Shown here piece after piece: positions 6,883 through 12,450 of a stretch of DNA of 16,060 bases (positions are counted from its first letter, which is position 1; every line of letters starts with the position of its first letter). The notes under the pieces are model-generated. The model saw nothing but the letters and a program-made list of their open reading frames with translations, ran no database searches and was not told the origin of the DNA. The stretch is from an uncultured Lachnospiraceae bacterium (GTDB taxonomy: Bacteria; Bacillota; Clostridia; Lachnospirales; Lachnospiraceae): contig CAKRHL010000033.1 of the NCBI GenBank assembly GCA_934338765.1, forward strand, positions 1 through 16,060, given 5' to 3'. A program made the position numbers and the translations under genes.

Positions 6883-8211
6883 TCAGGTGCAGTAACGGAA
6901 TGATTTATCTGTGATAATGCGGGCGAATATCAGACCAAGAGGCAGAGCCATAATGATCAGCATTGCAGATGCAAACCAGGAAGCTGAGGTGGTCAGAGAC
7001 ATAATGCCCAGATTATAAACTGCCTTGTAAAGATACAGACCGGGAACCATGATCACGATGGCGGGAACTGTGATGGAGATTCGTGGATAGCCAAGTTTAT
7101 TTTTGAGCAGAGATGCTAAAATACCGGCAGTCAATGCCCCGATGAAAGCAGCGGCAGCAGGCGGGATCGTCACGAAATCTACCAGTTCCAGACGAAGTGT
7201 ATTTGCAATGGCGCCAATAAAAGCAGCGGCGGCAGCAATGGACCGGGGACTGTTAAACATAATAGAGAAACCGAATACACCACCAAAGCTTGTGATCAGC
7301 CGGAATAATAAAAGTGTTCCGGCTGATAAATTTAATGGCGGAAAATCCATTGGCTTTAAATGAAACAGCAGAGCCATGATCCAGGCGGTAATGGTTGCAA
7401 CTACAATGATCACGATGGCATACGCCAGACGTTCCAGTCCGGAGCGCATATCCAGCTTGGCGAGATCGATACCGCTGGTGATAAACGGAAAGCCCGGAAT
7501 AATAAACAGCATCGAGCAGATATATCCCGCCTCGTGCTGCAGCGAGACAGAGAAAAAGGTCTCGGCCAGCTTGAGAGCCCCCACATAAACCAGACAGGCG
7601 GCAGCGACGGAAGATACAATACACAGAAACAATGTAAAATGATGTTTTGTCAATTTGCACCGCAGAAAATTACCGATACCGGCACCGAGAAAAGCGAGGA
7701 TCATCTCATTCAGATCGCCTCCCAGCAGAAATGTAAAGCATCCACATGCCAGAGCAGCAGCGAAGCCCAAAGCCACGGGAGAATAAAGTCCGTGGAGCTG
7801 TTCAATCTCGTCCAACTGGGCGTGAAGCTGTTCTCCGGACAAAGTATCACATTTTTCCGGGAATTCCTGAATAAAATGCTCCAGCCGGTTCAGCTTGGAG
7901 GTGTTGACTCCGGTGTTGGTCAGGCAGAGAGACTGGGAAAAACAATGATCGCCGTCAAAACAGGTGTAATCAATAGACATAAGTCCGATATTGGCGGTGC
8001 ATGTGATATTCAGCTGCTCTGCCAGTGAATTCATAGAGCTTCGAACCCTCCAGGCTCCGGTTCCGCAGGATAACAGCATAAGACCGGTCCGGCCGATGAT
8101 AGAAGCCTTTTCGGTGAGACTTGCGCTGCGGATATTAACATTTTCCATCTGACTGGCATAATCATGCCAGTATATTTCCATATGATTCTGAGGTAATGCA
8201 TTTGCCTGCAT
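6883..8211 (-). CDS. ThrE-family threonine/serine exporter (fused two-domain form)
   Basis: This 442-aa integral membrane protein combines the two ThrE modules. The N-terminal module (about 30-280) carries GTGAWRVRSS (50-59), a cytoplasmic region, and membrane helices ending in PGFPFITSGIDLAKLDMRSG (239-258). The C-terminal module (about 290-440) carries VPAIVIMVPG (382-391). About ten hydrophobic helices are visible after residue 140. Family members export threonine and serine from the cytoplasm, probably by proton exchange; the exact substrate here is not readable. The ATG is preceded by AGGAAG at 7-12 bases. The gene is convergent with the synthetase gene (stops 1 base apart), and no terminator separates them, so transcripts probably overlap. 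An amino-acid link to the aspartate-using neighbour is only suggestive. Confidence 0.88.
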   Translation of the reverse strand: MQANALPQNHMEIYWHDYASQMENVNIRSASLTEKASIIGRTGLMLLSCGTGAWRVRSSMNSLAEQLNITCTANIGLMSIDYTCFDGDHCFSQSLCLTNTGVNTSKLNRLEHFIQEFPEKCDTLSGEQLHAQLDEIEQLHGLYSPVALGFAAALACGCFTFLLGGDLNEMILAFLGAGIGNFLRCKLTKHHFTLFLCIVSSVAAACLVYVGALKLAETFFSVSLQHEAGYICSMLFIIPGFPFITSGIDLAKLDMRSGLERLAYAIVIIVVATITAWIMALLFHLKPMDFPPLNLSAGTLLLFRLITSFGGVFGFSIMFNSPRSIAAAAAFIGAIANTLRLELVDFVTIPPAAAAFIGALTAGILASLLKNKLGYPRISITVPAIVIMVPGLYLYKAVYNLGIMSLTTSASWFASAMLIIMALPLGLIFARIITDKSFRYCT

Positions 8212-8263
8212 TTCATCACTTCCTTAATACATGGTTTCTTATTAAAAAGATTAATTTGTATTC

Positions 8264-8291
8264 AGTATAGAACGAACCGGAAAAAAGTCAA
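8264..8291 (-). promoter_or_regulatory. Predicted promoter of the ThrE-family gene
   Basis: On the minus strand TTGACT (8286-8291) and TATACT (8264-8269) are separated by 16 bp, about 53 bases before the ATG at 8209-8211. Confidence 0.6.
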
Positions 8292-8345
8292 GAAAAGGAT
8301 AGGAAATCATCTTAAAATTTATGCATAAAAAATGAGGTATCCGAT

Positions 8346-9419
8346 TCAATGCGTATATTGCAAATAAGCCTTGACGGCATTTTCGTAGGAATGGGCAAAA
8401 TGACTTTTTAATGCTTCGGGGGACAGGATGACCGCATCAGCGCCGAATTTAAAAAAGTAATATTCTAATTGTCTACGGCTGCATCTGAATGTATAGGTGT
8501 GGCCGTCTTTGTCTATTTTTTTGTAAGGCGGGCGCAGGTGAAGGATACGGTTATATAATTGGATCCCTTTATCGCTTAAATATATCCTGCAGTCCATCAA
8601 TTCCTCGTTGATGAATTGTACACCCTTTTCTTTAATCTCCATATCTAGCTTTTTTTTATCCTCTTTGCTTATAAAGGCGTGCTGTTGCAGGATCCGGGCT
8701 TTTTCCAGATTTGTCACCCGGCAGGAAAAGTTTTTCAGGGTATGACCTTTCTCCTGATCGGAGGAAAAGATCTCGTATCCGATGACATAATGATACATGG
8801 ACAATACGTCAGTTTCCACCCGGTAGGGTTTGATCTTTACAATATCCTGCCCGCGGGCGCGGGAGTTTGTTTTAATACGCAGAGACAGGACTTTTTGCTC
8901 ATGGATCGCAGTATCAATCGTTTCAAACAGATTTTTCGCATAAATGGCCTCCCGTTCCAGGTAAGGTTTGCGGCAGTATTCCTCGATCAGTGATTTTACA
9001 TAGGAGCTTACGCTGGGATAATAGATGTCTTCTGTACTCTCGTTTGTGAAATAATCTACATTATCGTTATTTAACCGGATCTTGAAGCCGGAGCCCTTGT
9101 CATAGTGCTGCTGTGATGTCATTTTAATATAATTGTCAATCAATGCATCAATAAAATTCTCAGCGGAACCACTCTTTTGAAGAGAACCGTTCTCTCCCAC
9201 GTAACCGGCGAGAGCCTCGATATGCTGCTGTCTATATCTCTCTGAGGACAAGGATATGGTTGCTTTGGCGGTATCCTTGAAGTTGGTTATGATCTGATTG
9301 ATAAAGGTAGACTTAGTGGGTATCTGAAAAGCGGCCATGTCACTTTCGATGATCGCATTGGCATACCGGCTTAAATTAACATGCAGCTTATTTTCTGTGT
9401 TTAATTGGGGAAAAGACAT
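8346..9419 (-). CDS. WYL-domain regulator with probable ribbon-helix-helix N-terminus
   Basis: The frame extends upstream to 9494, but the ATG at 9417-9419 has a strong AAGGAGGG site 5-12 bases before it, giving 357 aa. Residues 11-47 (KLHVNLS, then a helix, a loop and STFINQIITNF) read as an Arc/MetJ-type ribbon-helix-helix DNA-binding unit. This replaces the winged HTH usual in WYL regulators. A central helical region (60-165) precedes a WYL-like ligand-binding core (about 170-250). There KIKPYRVETDVLSMYHYVIGY shows the expected strand pattern, with MYHYVIGY in place of the WYLxGY signature, followed by FSCRVTNLEKARIL. Residues 265-345 resemble the WYL C-terminal extension. It is divergent from two micro-ORFs and an HTH-only gene, its likely targets or partners. 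The RHH call is by pattern only. Confidence 0.8.
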   Translation of the reverse strand: MSFPQLNTENKLHVNLSRYANAIIESDMAAFQIPTKSTFINQIITNFKDTAKATISLSSERYRQQHIEALAGYVGENGSLQKSGSAENFIDALIDNYIKMTSQQHYDKGSGFKIRLNNDNVDYFTNESTEDIYYPSVSSYVKSLIEEYCRKPYLEREAIYAKNLFETIDTAIHEQKVLSLRIKTNSRARGQDIVKIKPYRVETDVLSMYHYVIGYEIFSSDQEKGHTLKNFSCRVTNLEKARILQQHAFISKEDKKKLDMEIKEKGVQFINEELMDCRIYLSDKGIQLYNRILHLRPPYKKIDKDGHTYTFRCSRRQLEYYFFKFGADAVILSPEALKSHFAHSYENAVKAYLQYTH

Positions 9420-9465
9420 AATGACCCTCCTTATCTCACTTGGAAAAGTTATCTTTATATGAACC

Positions 9466-9494
9466 AATATACCAAAAAAATATCGAAAACACAA
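9466..9494 (-). promoter_or_regulatory. Predicted promoter of the WYL regulator gene
   Basis: On the minus strand TTGTGT (9489-9494) and TATATT (9466-9471) are separated by 17 bp. The -35 lies 3 bp from the palindrome at 9498-9510. Confidence 0.5.
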
Positions 9495-9497
9495 CGA

Positions 9498-9545
9498 TAT
9501 AGTAACTATAAAATGATTGAAATATTCATAGTAAAGTTATGACTA
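9498..9545. promoter_or_regulatory. Putative operators in the WYL/micro-ORF divergent region
   Basis: TATAGTAACTATA (9498-9510) is a perfect 6-bp inverted repeat around one base. The heptamer ATAGTAA inside it (9499-9505) recurs at 9528-9534, where TAGT and ACTA arms (9529-9532, 9542-9545) give a weaker dyad. The sites lie between the minus-strand promoter and the TATAAT at 9552-9557, so a bound regulator could control both directions. Confidence 0.4.
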
Positions 9546-9551
9546 CACTTG

Positions 9552-9557
9552 TATAAT
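9552..9557 (+). promoter_or_regulatory. Predicted -10 element for the micro-ORFs
   Basis: A perfect TATAAT lies 45 bases before the first micro-ORF. The position 17 bp upstream holds TAGTAA (9529-9534), a poor -35 that overlaps the repeated ATAGTAA, so activator dependence is possible. Confidence 0.4.
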
Positions 9558-9601
9558 GATGGATGTAAATAAAATATAGCAAGTTTCCGGGAGGTGAGAT
9601 T

Positions 9602-9679
9602 ATGTTTAAGAAGATTATGATCGAGGTTATTCCTGTTGTTGTCAATGTGGTACTCAATGAGTGGGCAAGCAAAGATTGA
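9602..9679 (+). CDS. Micro-ORF A, 25-aa hydrophobic peptide
   Basis: An ATG at 9602 opens 25 codons ending in TGA (9677-9679). A near-perfect ribosome binding site, GGGAGGTGA (9589-9597), lies just upstream. The product starts MFKKIMIEVIP and continues with a Val-rich helix-like stretch (VVVNVVLNEW), with charge close to zero. It is clearly related to micro-ORF B 45 bases downstream: both begin MFKK, share Ile7, Pro11, Val13 and Val17, and have the same GGGAGGTGAG signal. Two related coding units with matched translation signals argue that they are real genes. I do not recognise the family. Membrane-active peptide, small regulatory peptide or leaderless bacteriocin are possibilities, none proven. 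Confidence 0.65.
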   Translation: MFKKIMIEVIPVVVNVVLNEWASKD

Positions 9680-9724
9680 CAGGTGTATGCTTGTCTTTTG
9701 TGATCCCGGAGGGAGGTGAGTAGT

Positions 9725-9805
9725 ATGTTTAAAAAAGTTGTGATAGCAATGTTACCTACAGTGGCTGAAGGCGTTGTGAAGATGATCATCAGAAAGGTGC
9801 GCTAG
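9725..9805 (+). CDS. Micro-ORF B, 26-aa cationic hydrophobic peptide
   Basis: An ATG at 9725 opens 26 codons ending in TAG (9803-9805), behind GGGAGGTGAG (9711-9720). The product begins MFKKVVIAMLP and ends with a basic tail (MIIRKVR). Its net charge is about +5, against roughly 0 for micro-ORF A, although nine of the first 25 positions are identical. A cationic amphipathic helix is plausible. The pair plus its upstream signals looks like a diverged tandem duplication. It lies 62 bases before an HTH gene on the same strand and is probably co-transcribed with it. Function is unknown. Confidence 0.65.
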   Translation: MFKKVVIAMLPTVAEGVVKMIIRKVR

Positions 9806-9824
9806 TTTACATAAGGGGCAGCAA

Positions 9825-9855
9825 CCGGTGGCCGGTGTTTTCCGCCGGCCGTCGG
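9825..9855 (+). promoter_or_regulatory. GC-rich hairpin between micro-ORF B and the HTH gene
   Basis: CCGGTGGCCGG (9825-9835) pairs with CCGGCCGTCGG (9845-9855) over 11 bp including two G-U pairs, around a 9-base loop. No T run follows; instead AAAGGAG, the ribosome binding site of the next gene, begins 1 base after the stem. It could limit translation of the HTH gene, stabilise or process the peptide mRNA, or act as a partial terminator. Confidence 0.6.
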
Positions 9856-9867
9856 AAAGGAGAAGTC

Positions 9868-10092
9868 ATGAAGAAGCATAAATATGAGAGAATCCTTGAC
9901 ATGTACATTGCTCTGGAGGCCGGGAAGATTTTAACAAAGGCGTATCTGGCACAGGAGTATGGAGTTGATGAGAGGACGATACAGAGGGATATCGATGATA
10001 TCCGGGCATACTATTATGATTCCGGAGAATATGCCGGTGTCAAAGAGGTTATTTATGACCATTCCTGTGGGGGATTTAAGATTGCTGCCTGA
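9868..10092 (+). CDS. Small DeoR/WYL-type helix-turn-helix protein, 74 aa
   Basis: The frame is open from 9835, but the ATG at 9868 follows AAAGGAG at proper spacing. That start also gives a natural N-terminus, MKKHKYERILDMYIALEAGK. The 74-aa product is a winged HTH: helices at about 6-17 and 23-31 and a recognition helix VDERTIQRDIDDIRAYY (33-49). A wing follows, ending GGFKIAA. In full-length YafY/WYL regulators this segment is followed by a WYL domain, but here the protein stops exactly there. A complementary oddity is the divergent WYL protein, which has a different DNA-binding end. It may autoregulate the upstream micro-ORFs or pair with the WYL protein. It is too complete as an HTH unit to call a simple fragment. 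Confidence 0.82.
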   Translation: MKKHKYERILDMYIALEAGKILTKAYLAQEYGVDERTIQRDIDDIRAYYYDSGEYAGVKEVIYDHSCGGFKIAA

Positions 10093-10136
10093 ATGGAATA
10101 GATGAATAGGAGATATTTGCCGGGAGCAGAAAAAGA

Positions 10137-10164
10137 TTGACATATTACACAGTTATGTTAGAAT
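10137..10164 (+). promoter_or_regulatory. Predicted promoter of the perR-like gene
   Basis: TTGACA (10137-10142) and TAGAAT (10159-10164) are separated by 16 bp, with a TG at 10156-10157 forming an extended -10. Confidence 0.75.
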
Positions 10165-10186
10165 AACAGTAACAATTACTATTATT
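10162..10186. promoter_or_regulatory. PerR-box-like operator of the perR-like gene
   Basis: A 25-bp imperfect palindrome with arms AATAACAGTAAC (10162-10173) and ATTACTATTATT (10175-10186) matches at 10 of 12 positions. It starts at the -10 box, a repressing position. The core is shared with the rubrerythrin operator at 10672-10690, suggesting autoregulation by the same protein. Confidence 0.7.
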
Positions 10187-10204
10187 TAACGAAAGGAGAA
10201 TGAG

Positions 10205-10588
10205 ATGGCTGCAATACGTTATAGTAAACAGCGGGAGGCGATACGGATGTATCTGCTCTCGACAAAATCTCATCCTACAGCGGAGGCTGTGTATAATAAT
10301 ATCAAAAATGAGCATCCTCGTATTAGTCTGGGAACGGTTTACCGCAATCTGAATCTGCTGGTGGAGCAGGGCGAGGCGTTGCGTCTGGACTGTGGTGACG
10401 GGGTCGATCATTTTGACGGAGATACAAGACCCCACTACCATTTCGCATGTCGTGGGTGCGGCTGTGTGATGGATCTGGAGATGGATCCTATAGATCATAT
10501 TGACCAGATCGCAGGGGCTGGCTTTGATGGAGAGATCCAGGGACATAGGGTGTTGTTTTATGGGCTATGTCCGGATTGCAGGAAGTAA
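10205..10588 (+). CDS. perR: PerR-type peroxide-sensing Fur-family repressor
   Basis: This 127-aa protein has the Fur-family layout: N-terminal winged HTH (recognition helix around SLGTVYRNLNLL, 41-52) and a C-terminal dimerisation domain. Structural zinc ligands are CxxC at 82-85 and CxxC at 122-125. By alignment with Bacillus subtilis PerR, the regulatory metal ligands are His23 (SHPTAE), Asp71 (DHFDG), His77 and His79 (PHYHF) and Asp90 (VMDLE). Aspartates at the Asp71 and Asp90 positions favour a peroxide sensor, which oxidises its histidines, over an iron-sensing Fur. It has a GAAAGGAG site, its own promoter and a matching operator, and lies directly upstream of a rubrerythrin gene with the same operator. 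It is somewhat shorter at the N-terminus than Bacillus PerR. Confidence 0.88.
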   Translation: MAAIRYSKQREAIRMYLLSTKSHPTAEAVYNNIKNEHPRISLGTVYRNLNLLVEQGEALRLDCGDGVDHFDGDTRPHYHFACRGCGCVMDLEMDPIDHIDQIAGAGFDGEIQGHRVLFYGLCPDCRK

Positions 10589-10633
10589 ATTGAATGAATT
10601 TGATCAAAAAGATGAGTTTTTTGAAAAAATGTG

Positions 10634-10662
10634 TTGACAATAAAAGAAAGATTTGTTATATT
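10634..10662 (+). promoter_or_regulatory. Predicted promoter of the rubrerythrin gene
   Basis: TTGACA (10634-10639) and TATATT (10657-10662) are separated by 17 bp, with TGT immediately before the -10 (extended -10). This should be a strong promoter when not repressed. Confidence 0.8.
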
Positions 10663-10671
10663 CTTATCAGA

Positions 10672-10690
10672 AACAGTAATCATTACTGTT
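10672..10690. promoter_or_regulatory. PerR-box-like operator of the rubrerythrin gene
   Basis: AACAGTAATCATTACTGTT is a perfect 9-bp inverted repeat around one central base, starting 9 bp after the -10. Its TAATnATTA centre matches the 7-1-7 Bacillus PerR box. A near copy lies at the perR-like promoter. Confidence 0.8.
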
Positions 10691-10747
10691 AAGGGGACAA
10701 GGCAAACAAATGTTATAAAATTTATAAAAGAAAAGGAGATTACGATT

Positions 10748-11290
10748 ATGGCAAAGTATGTATGTTCTGTATGTGGTTATGTTCATGAAGGAGATCAGCC
10801 ACCGGAGAAGTGTCCACAGTGTGGAGTTGGCGCAGATAAGTTCATCCGACAGGGAGATGACAAGACTTGGGCTGCTGAGCACGTTGTAGGTGTTGCACAG
10901 GGCGCACCGGAGGATATTATGGCAGATCTTCGTGCAAACTTCAACGGAGAGTGCTCCGAGGTTGGTATGTATCTGGCAATGGCTCGTGTAGCTCATCGCG
11001 AGGGATATCCTGAGATCGGACTTTACTGGGAGAAGGCAGCATATGAGGAGGCTGAGCATGCAGCAAAGTTTGCAGAGCTTCTTGGCGAGGTTGTTACAGA
11101 CAGCACGAAGAAGAACCTGGAAATGCGTGTAGAGGCTGAGCATGGTGCAACAGCAGGTAAGTTTGATCTTGCAAAGAGAGCAAAGGCATTGGATCTGGAT
11201 GCGATCCATGACACAGTTCATGAGATGGCCCGTGATGAGGCCAGACATGGCAAGGCATTCGAGGGTCTTCTGAAGAGATACTTTGGTTAA
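10748..11290 (+). CDS. Reverse rubrerythrin (N-terminal rubredoxin, C-terminal diiron domain)
   Basis: The frame is open from 10631, but the ATG at 10748 follows AAAAGGAG and yields [15 protein letters not shown], the natural start. The 180-aa protein has a rubredoxin-like Fe(Cys)4 module first (Cys6, Cys9, Cys22, Cys25). The four-helix ferritin-like diiron domain follows, with Glu68, ExxH at 101-104, Glu131 and ExxH at 164-167. This order is reversed relative to classical rubrerythrin. Such proteins reduce hydrogen peroxide (and with partner flavoproteins, oxygen) in the cytoplasm of anaerobes. In Clostridium acetobutylicum reverse rubrerythrins are repressed by PerR, and here the gene carries the same operator as the adjacent perR-like gene. 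The Ala/Glu-rich, highly biased codons suggest high expression. No clear terminator follows. Confidence 0.93.
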   Translation: MAKYVCSVCGYVHEGDQPPEKCPQCGVGADKFIRQGDDKTWAAEHVVGVAQGAPEDIMADLRANFNGECSEVGMYLAMARVAHREGYPEIGLYWEKAAYEEAEHAAKFAELLGEVVTDSTKKNLEMRVEAEHGATAGKFDLAKRAKALDLDAIHDTVHEMARDEARHGKAFEGLLKRYFG

Positions 11291-11341
11291 AAAATGCACA
11301 AAAAATAAAACCGGATCGGCAAAAGATTGTCTAAAATGAAA

Positions 11342-11371
11342 TTGGACAGATTAGAAATAAGGTACTATAAT
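11342..11371 (+). promoter_or_regulatory. Predicted promoter of the L25 leader/gene
   Basis: TTGGAC (11342-11347) and TATAAT (11366-11371) are separated by 18 bp. Transcription would start near 11378, about 218 bases before the L25 ATG. Confidence 0.65.
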
Positions 11372-11377
11372 GAACTT

Positions 11378-11595
11378 ATGGTGCATAAAACGAAAAACCG
11401 ATTCGATTTGGACTTCTACTACACTAAGAAACCTGTGTGGTGGAAGTCTTTTTGCTTTATTCGCGCGAAGGTAAAGTGAGGATGGAACAAATAAATTTGT
11501 TCCATCTGATAAAGCAAAAACATTCCACGGGGATGAGGTCGGATCAAGCTTTGCTTTACGCATGTGAAGATCAGCAAAAAGAAGGAGGAATCATT
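11378..11595 (+). promoter_or_regulatory. Structured 5' leader of the L25/Ctc gene
   Basis: The long leader holds a terminator-like hairpin (11411-11453), a self-complementary TTCGCGCGAA (11460-11469), and a perfect 11-12 bp hairpin with arms GATGGAACAAA and TTTGTTCCATC (11481-11506). TTTTTGCTTTAT (11449-11460) is perfectly complementary to ATAAAGCAAAAA (11509-11520). The latter can alternatively pair with TTTGCTTTA at 11550-11558. Mutually exclusive pairings plus a terminator suggest a regulatory leader or a small RNA. No known riboswitch or T-box signature was recognised. Confidence 0.5.
11411..11453 (+). terminator. Terminator-like hairpin inside the L25 leader
   Basis: GACTTCTACTACAC (11411-11424) pairs with GTGTGGTGGAAGTC (11435-11448) over 14 bp with two G-U pairs, around a 10-base loop. 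Five T (11449-11453) follow. It lies between promoter and gene, so it could be an attenuator, or the end of a short RNA of about 75 nt. Confidence 0.65.
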
Positions 11596-12192
11596 ATGAT
11601 GACATTAAACGCTGAGAAAAGAGACATGAGTGTAAAGGCGAAAAAGTTACGGAGAGAGGGATATGTCCCAGGCAGTTTATGCGGAAGAGATCTGGAGGAG
11701 CCGGTTGCTTTGAAGATTTCTGAATTTGAAGCAGAGCGTTTCATGAGAAAGAACATGAAGGGCAGCAGAACAGTCCTGCAGGTTGGAGACCAGAAGTACA
11801 ATGCAATTATAAAGGATGTGGATTACAATCCTTTGCTGAAAAAGATCATGTTCATTGATTTTCAGTTACTGGTTGCCGGTGAGAAAATTTCTACGACAGC
11901 ACAGGTTGTATTGCTGAACGAGGAGCTGGCAAAGGGATCCGTCGACGAGGAGATTTCCGAGATTCATTACAAGGCAGACCCGGCAGATATTGTGGAAAAG
12001 GTTTATATTGATTTTGAGAAGCTGGGAGATCAGAAATGTGTTAAGGTAAAGGATATCAAGGAACTGATGAATGACAAGATCGAGCTGATCACTTCAGAGG
12101 ATGCAACAATCGTAGATATTTCAGAGGGATCTCAATATGTGGAGGAAGATGAAGCTGCTGAGGGAGAAGCCGAGGCTGTTGCAGCATCATAG
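11596..12192 (+). CDS. rplY: Ribosomal protein L25 / general stress protein Ctc family
   Basis: The frame is open far upstream, but AAGGAGG at 11582-11588 sits 7 bases before the ATG at 11596, giving 198 aa. The N-terminal domain (about 1-95) is the L25 beta-barrel that binds 5S rRNA: MTLNAEKRDMSVKAKKLRREG, then YVPGSLCGRD and YNAIIKDVDYNPLLKKIMFIDF. The C-terminal TL5/Ctc-type domain (about 97-180) is followed by an acidic Glu/Ala-rich tail (EEDEAAEGEAEAVAAS). The central YVPGSLCGRD stands where most members read VPAVVYG, a modest divergence. In Bacillus, Ctc is induced by general stress. The gene is alone between its own promoter and a strong terminator, and its leader may regulate it. Confidence 0.88.
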   Translation: MMTLNAEKRDMSVKAKKLRREGYVPGSLCGRDLEEPVALKISEFEAERFMRKNMKGSRTVLQVGDQKYNAIIKDVDYNPLLKKIMFIDFQLLVAGEKISTTAQVVLLNEELAKGSVDEEISEIHYKADPADIVEKVYIDFEKLGDQKCVKVKDIKELMNDKIELITSEDATIVDISEGSQYVEEDEAAEGEAEAVAAS

Positions 12193-12221
12193 TTGCGATA
12201 TGATCATGGATAAATACAATT

Positions 12222-12288
12222 AAAAAAGGAACTACCGCATCAATGGACGAGAAATGATCTGTTGGTGCGATAGTTCCTTTTTTCTTTT
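12222..12288 (+). terminator. Rho-independent terminator after L25
   Basis: AAAAAAGGAACTA (12222-12234) pairs with TAGTTCCTTTTTT (12271-12283). The stem extends inward as CGCATCAA/TTGGTGCG past one mismatch, about 22 bp in all. The A/T arms make it potentially bidirectional. Confidence 0.9.
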
Positions 12289-12314
12289 GTCTTATATTCT
12301 AAATGAATATTCTG

Positions 12315-12341
12315 TTGACATAACAGATTGTTTGGTATAAT
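12315..12341 (+). promoter_or_regulatory. Predicted promoter of the feoAB gene
   Basis: TTGACA (12315-12320) and TATAAT (12336-12341) lie 15 bp apart, shorter than usual. TGG directly before the -10 makes it an extended -10 promoter, which compensates. Confidence 0.65.
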
Positions 12342-12351
12342 TTATGTTTGT

Positions 12352-12366
12352 TGATAAAAATTATCA
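12352..12366. promoter_or_regulatory. Fur-box-like operator
   Basis: TGATAAAAATTATCA is an inverted repeat (TGATAA/TTATCA) that matches the 7-1-7 Fur box TGATAATnATTATCA at all but one position. It lies 10 bp after the -10, so iron-loaded Fur would block transcription. Confidence 0.7.
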
Positions 12367-12450
12367 TTAGACAATGCGAACTGTGGCGGTGGAGGAAAGA
12401 CAAAAATTCATCGAAGAAATGTATCACATGAGATAAAGAGGGCATATGTT

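Noticed and set aside
7360..8028. A 222-aa plus-strand reading frame inside the ThrE-family gene
   Set aside because: It lacks recognisable domains and is a shadow of the clear membrane protein on the opposite strand.
9526..9789. An 87-aa minus-strand reading frame opposite the micro-ORFs
   Set aside because: It has no ribosome binding site, low-complexity Thr/Ile/Leu content, and it is antisense to two ORFs with strong translation signals.
10631..10747. Longer rubrerythrin start inside the promoter
   Set aside because: That region contains the -35, -10 and operator; the ATG at 10748 has the ribosome binding site and the conserved N-terminus.
10667..11299. A 210-aa minus-strand reading frame opposite rubrerythrin
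   Set aside because: Cys/Leu-rich antisense shadow of a strongly biased, well-identified gene; it has no start signal.
11449..11520. Classical antiterminator interpretation of the 12-base complementarity
   Set aside because: The downstream strand is transcribed only after the terminator T run, so it cannot prevent termination in the usual way; it is more likely a long-range closing helix.
11437..11595. N-terminal extension of the L25 frame up to 11437
   Set aside because: The extension would run through the terminator hairpin arm, and the AAGGAGG site clearly selects the ATG at 11596.
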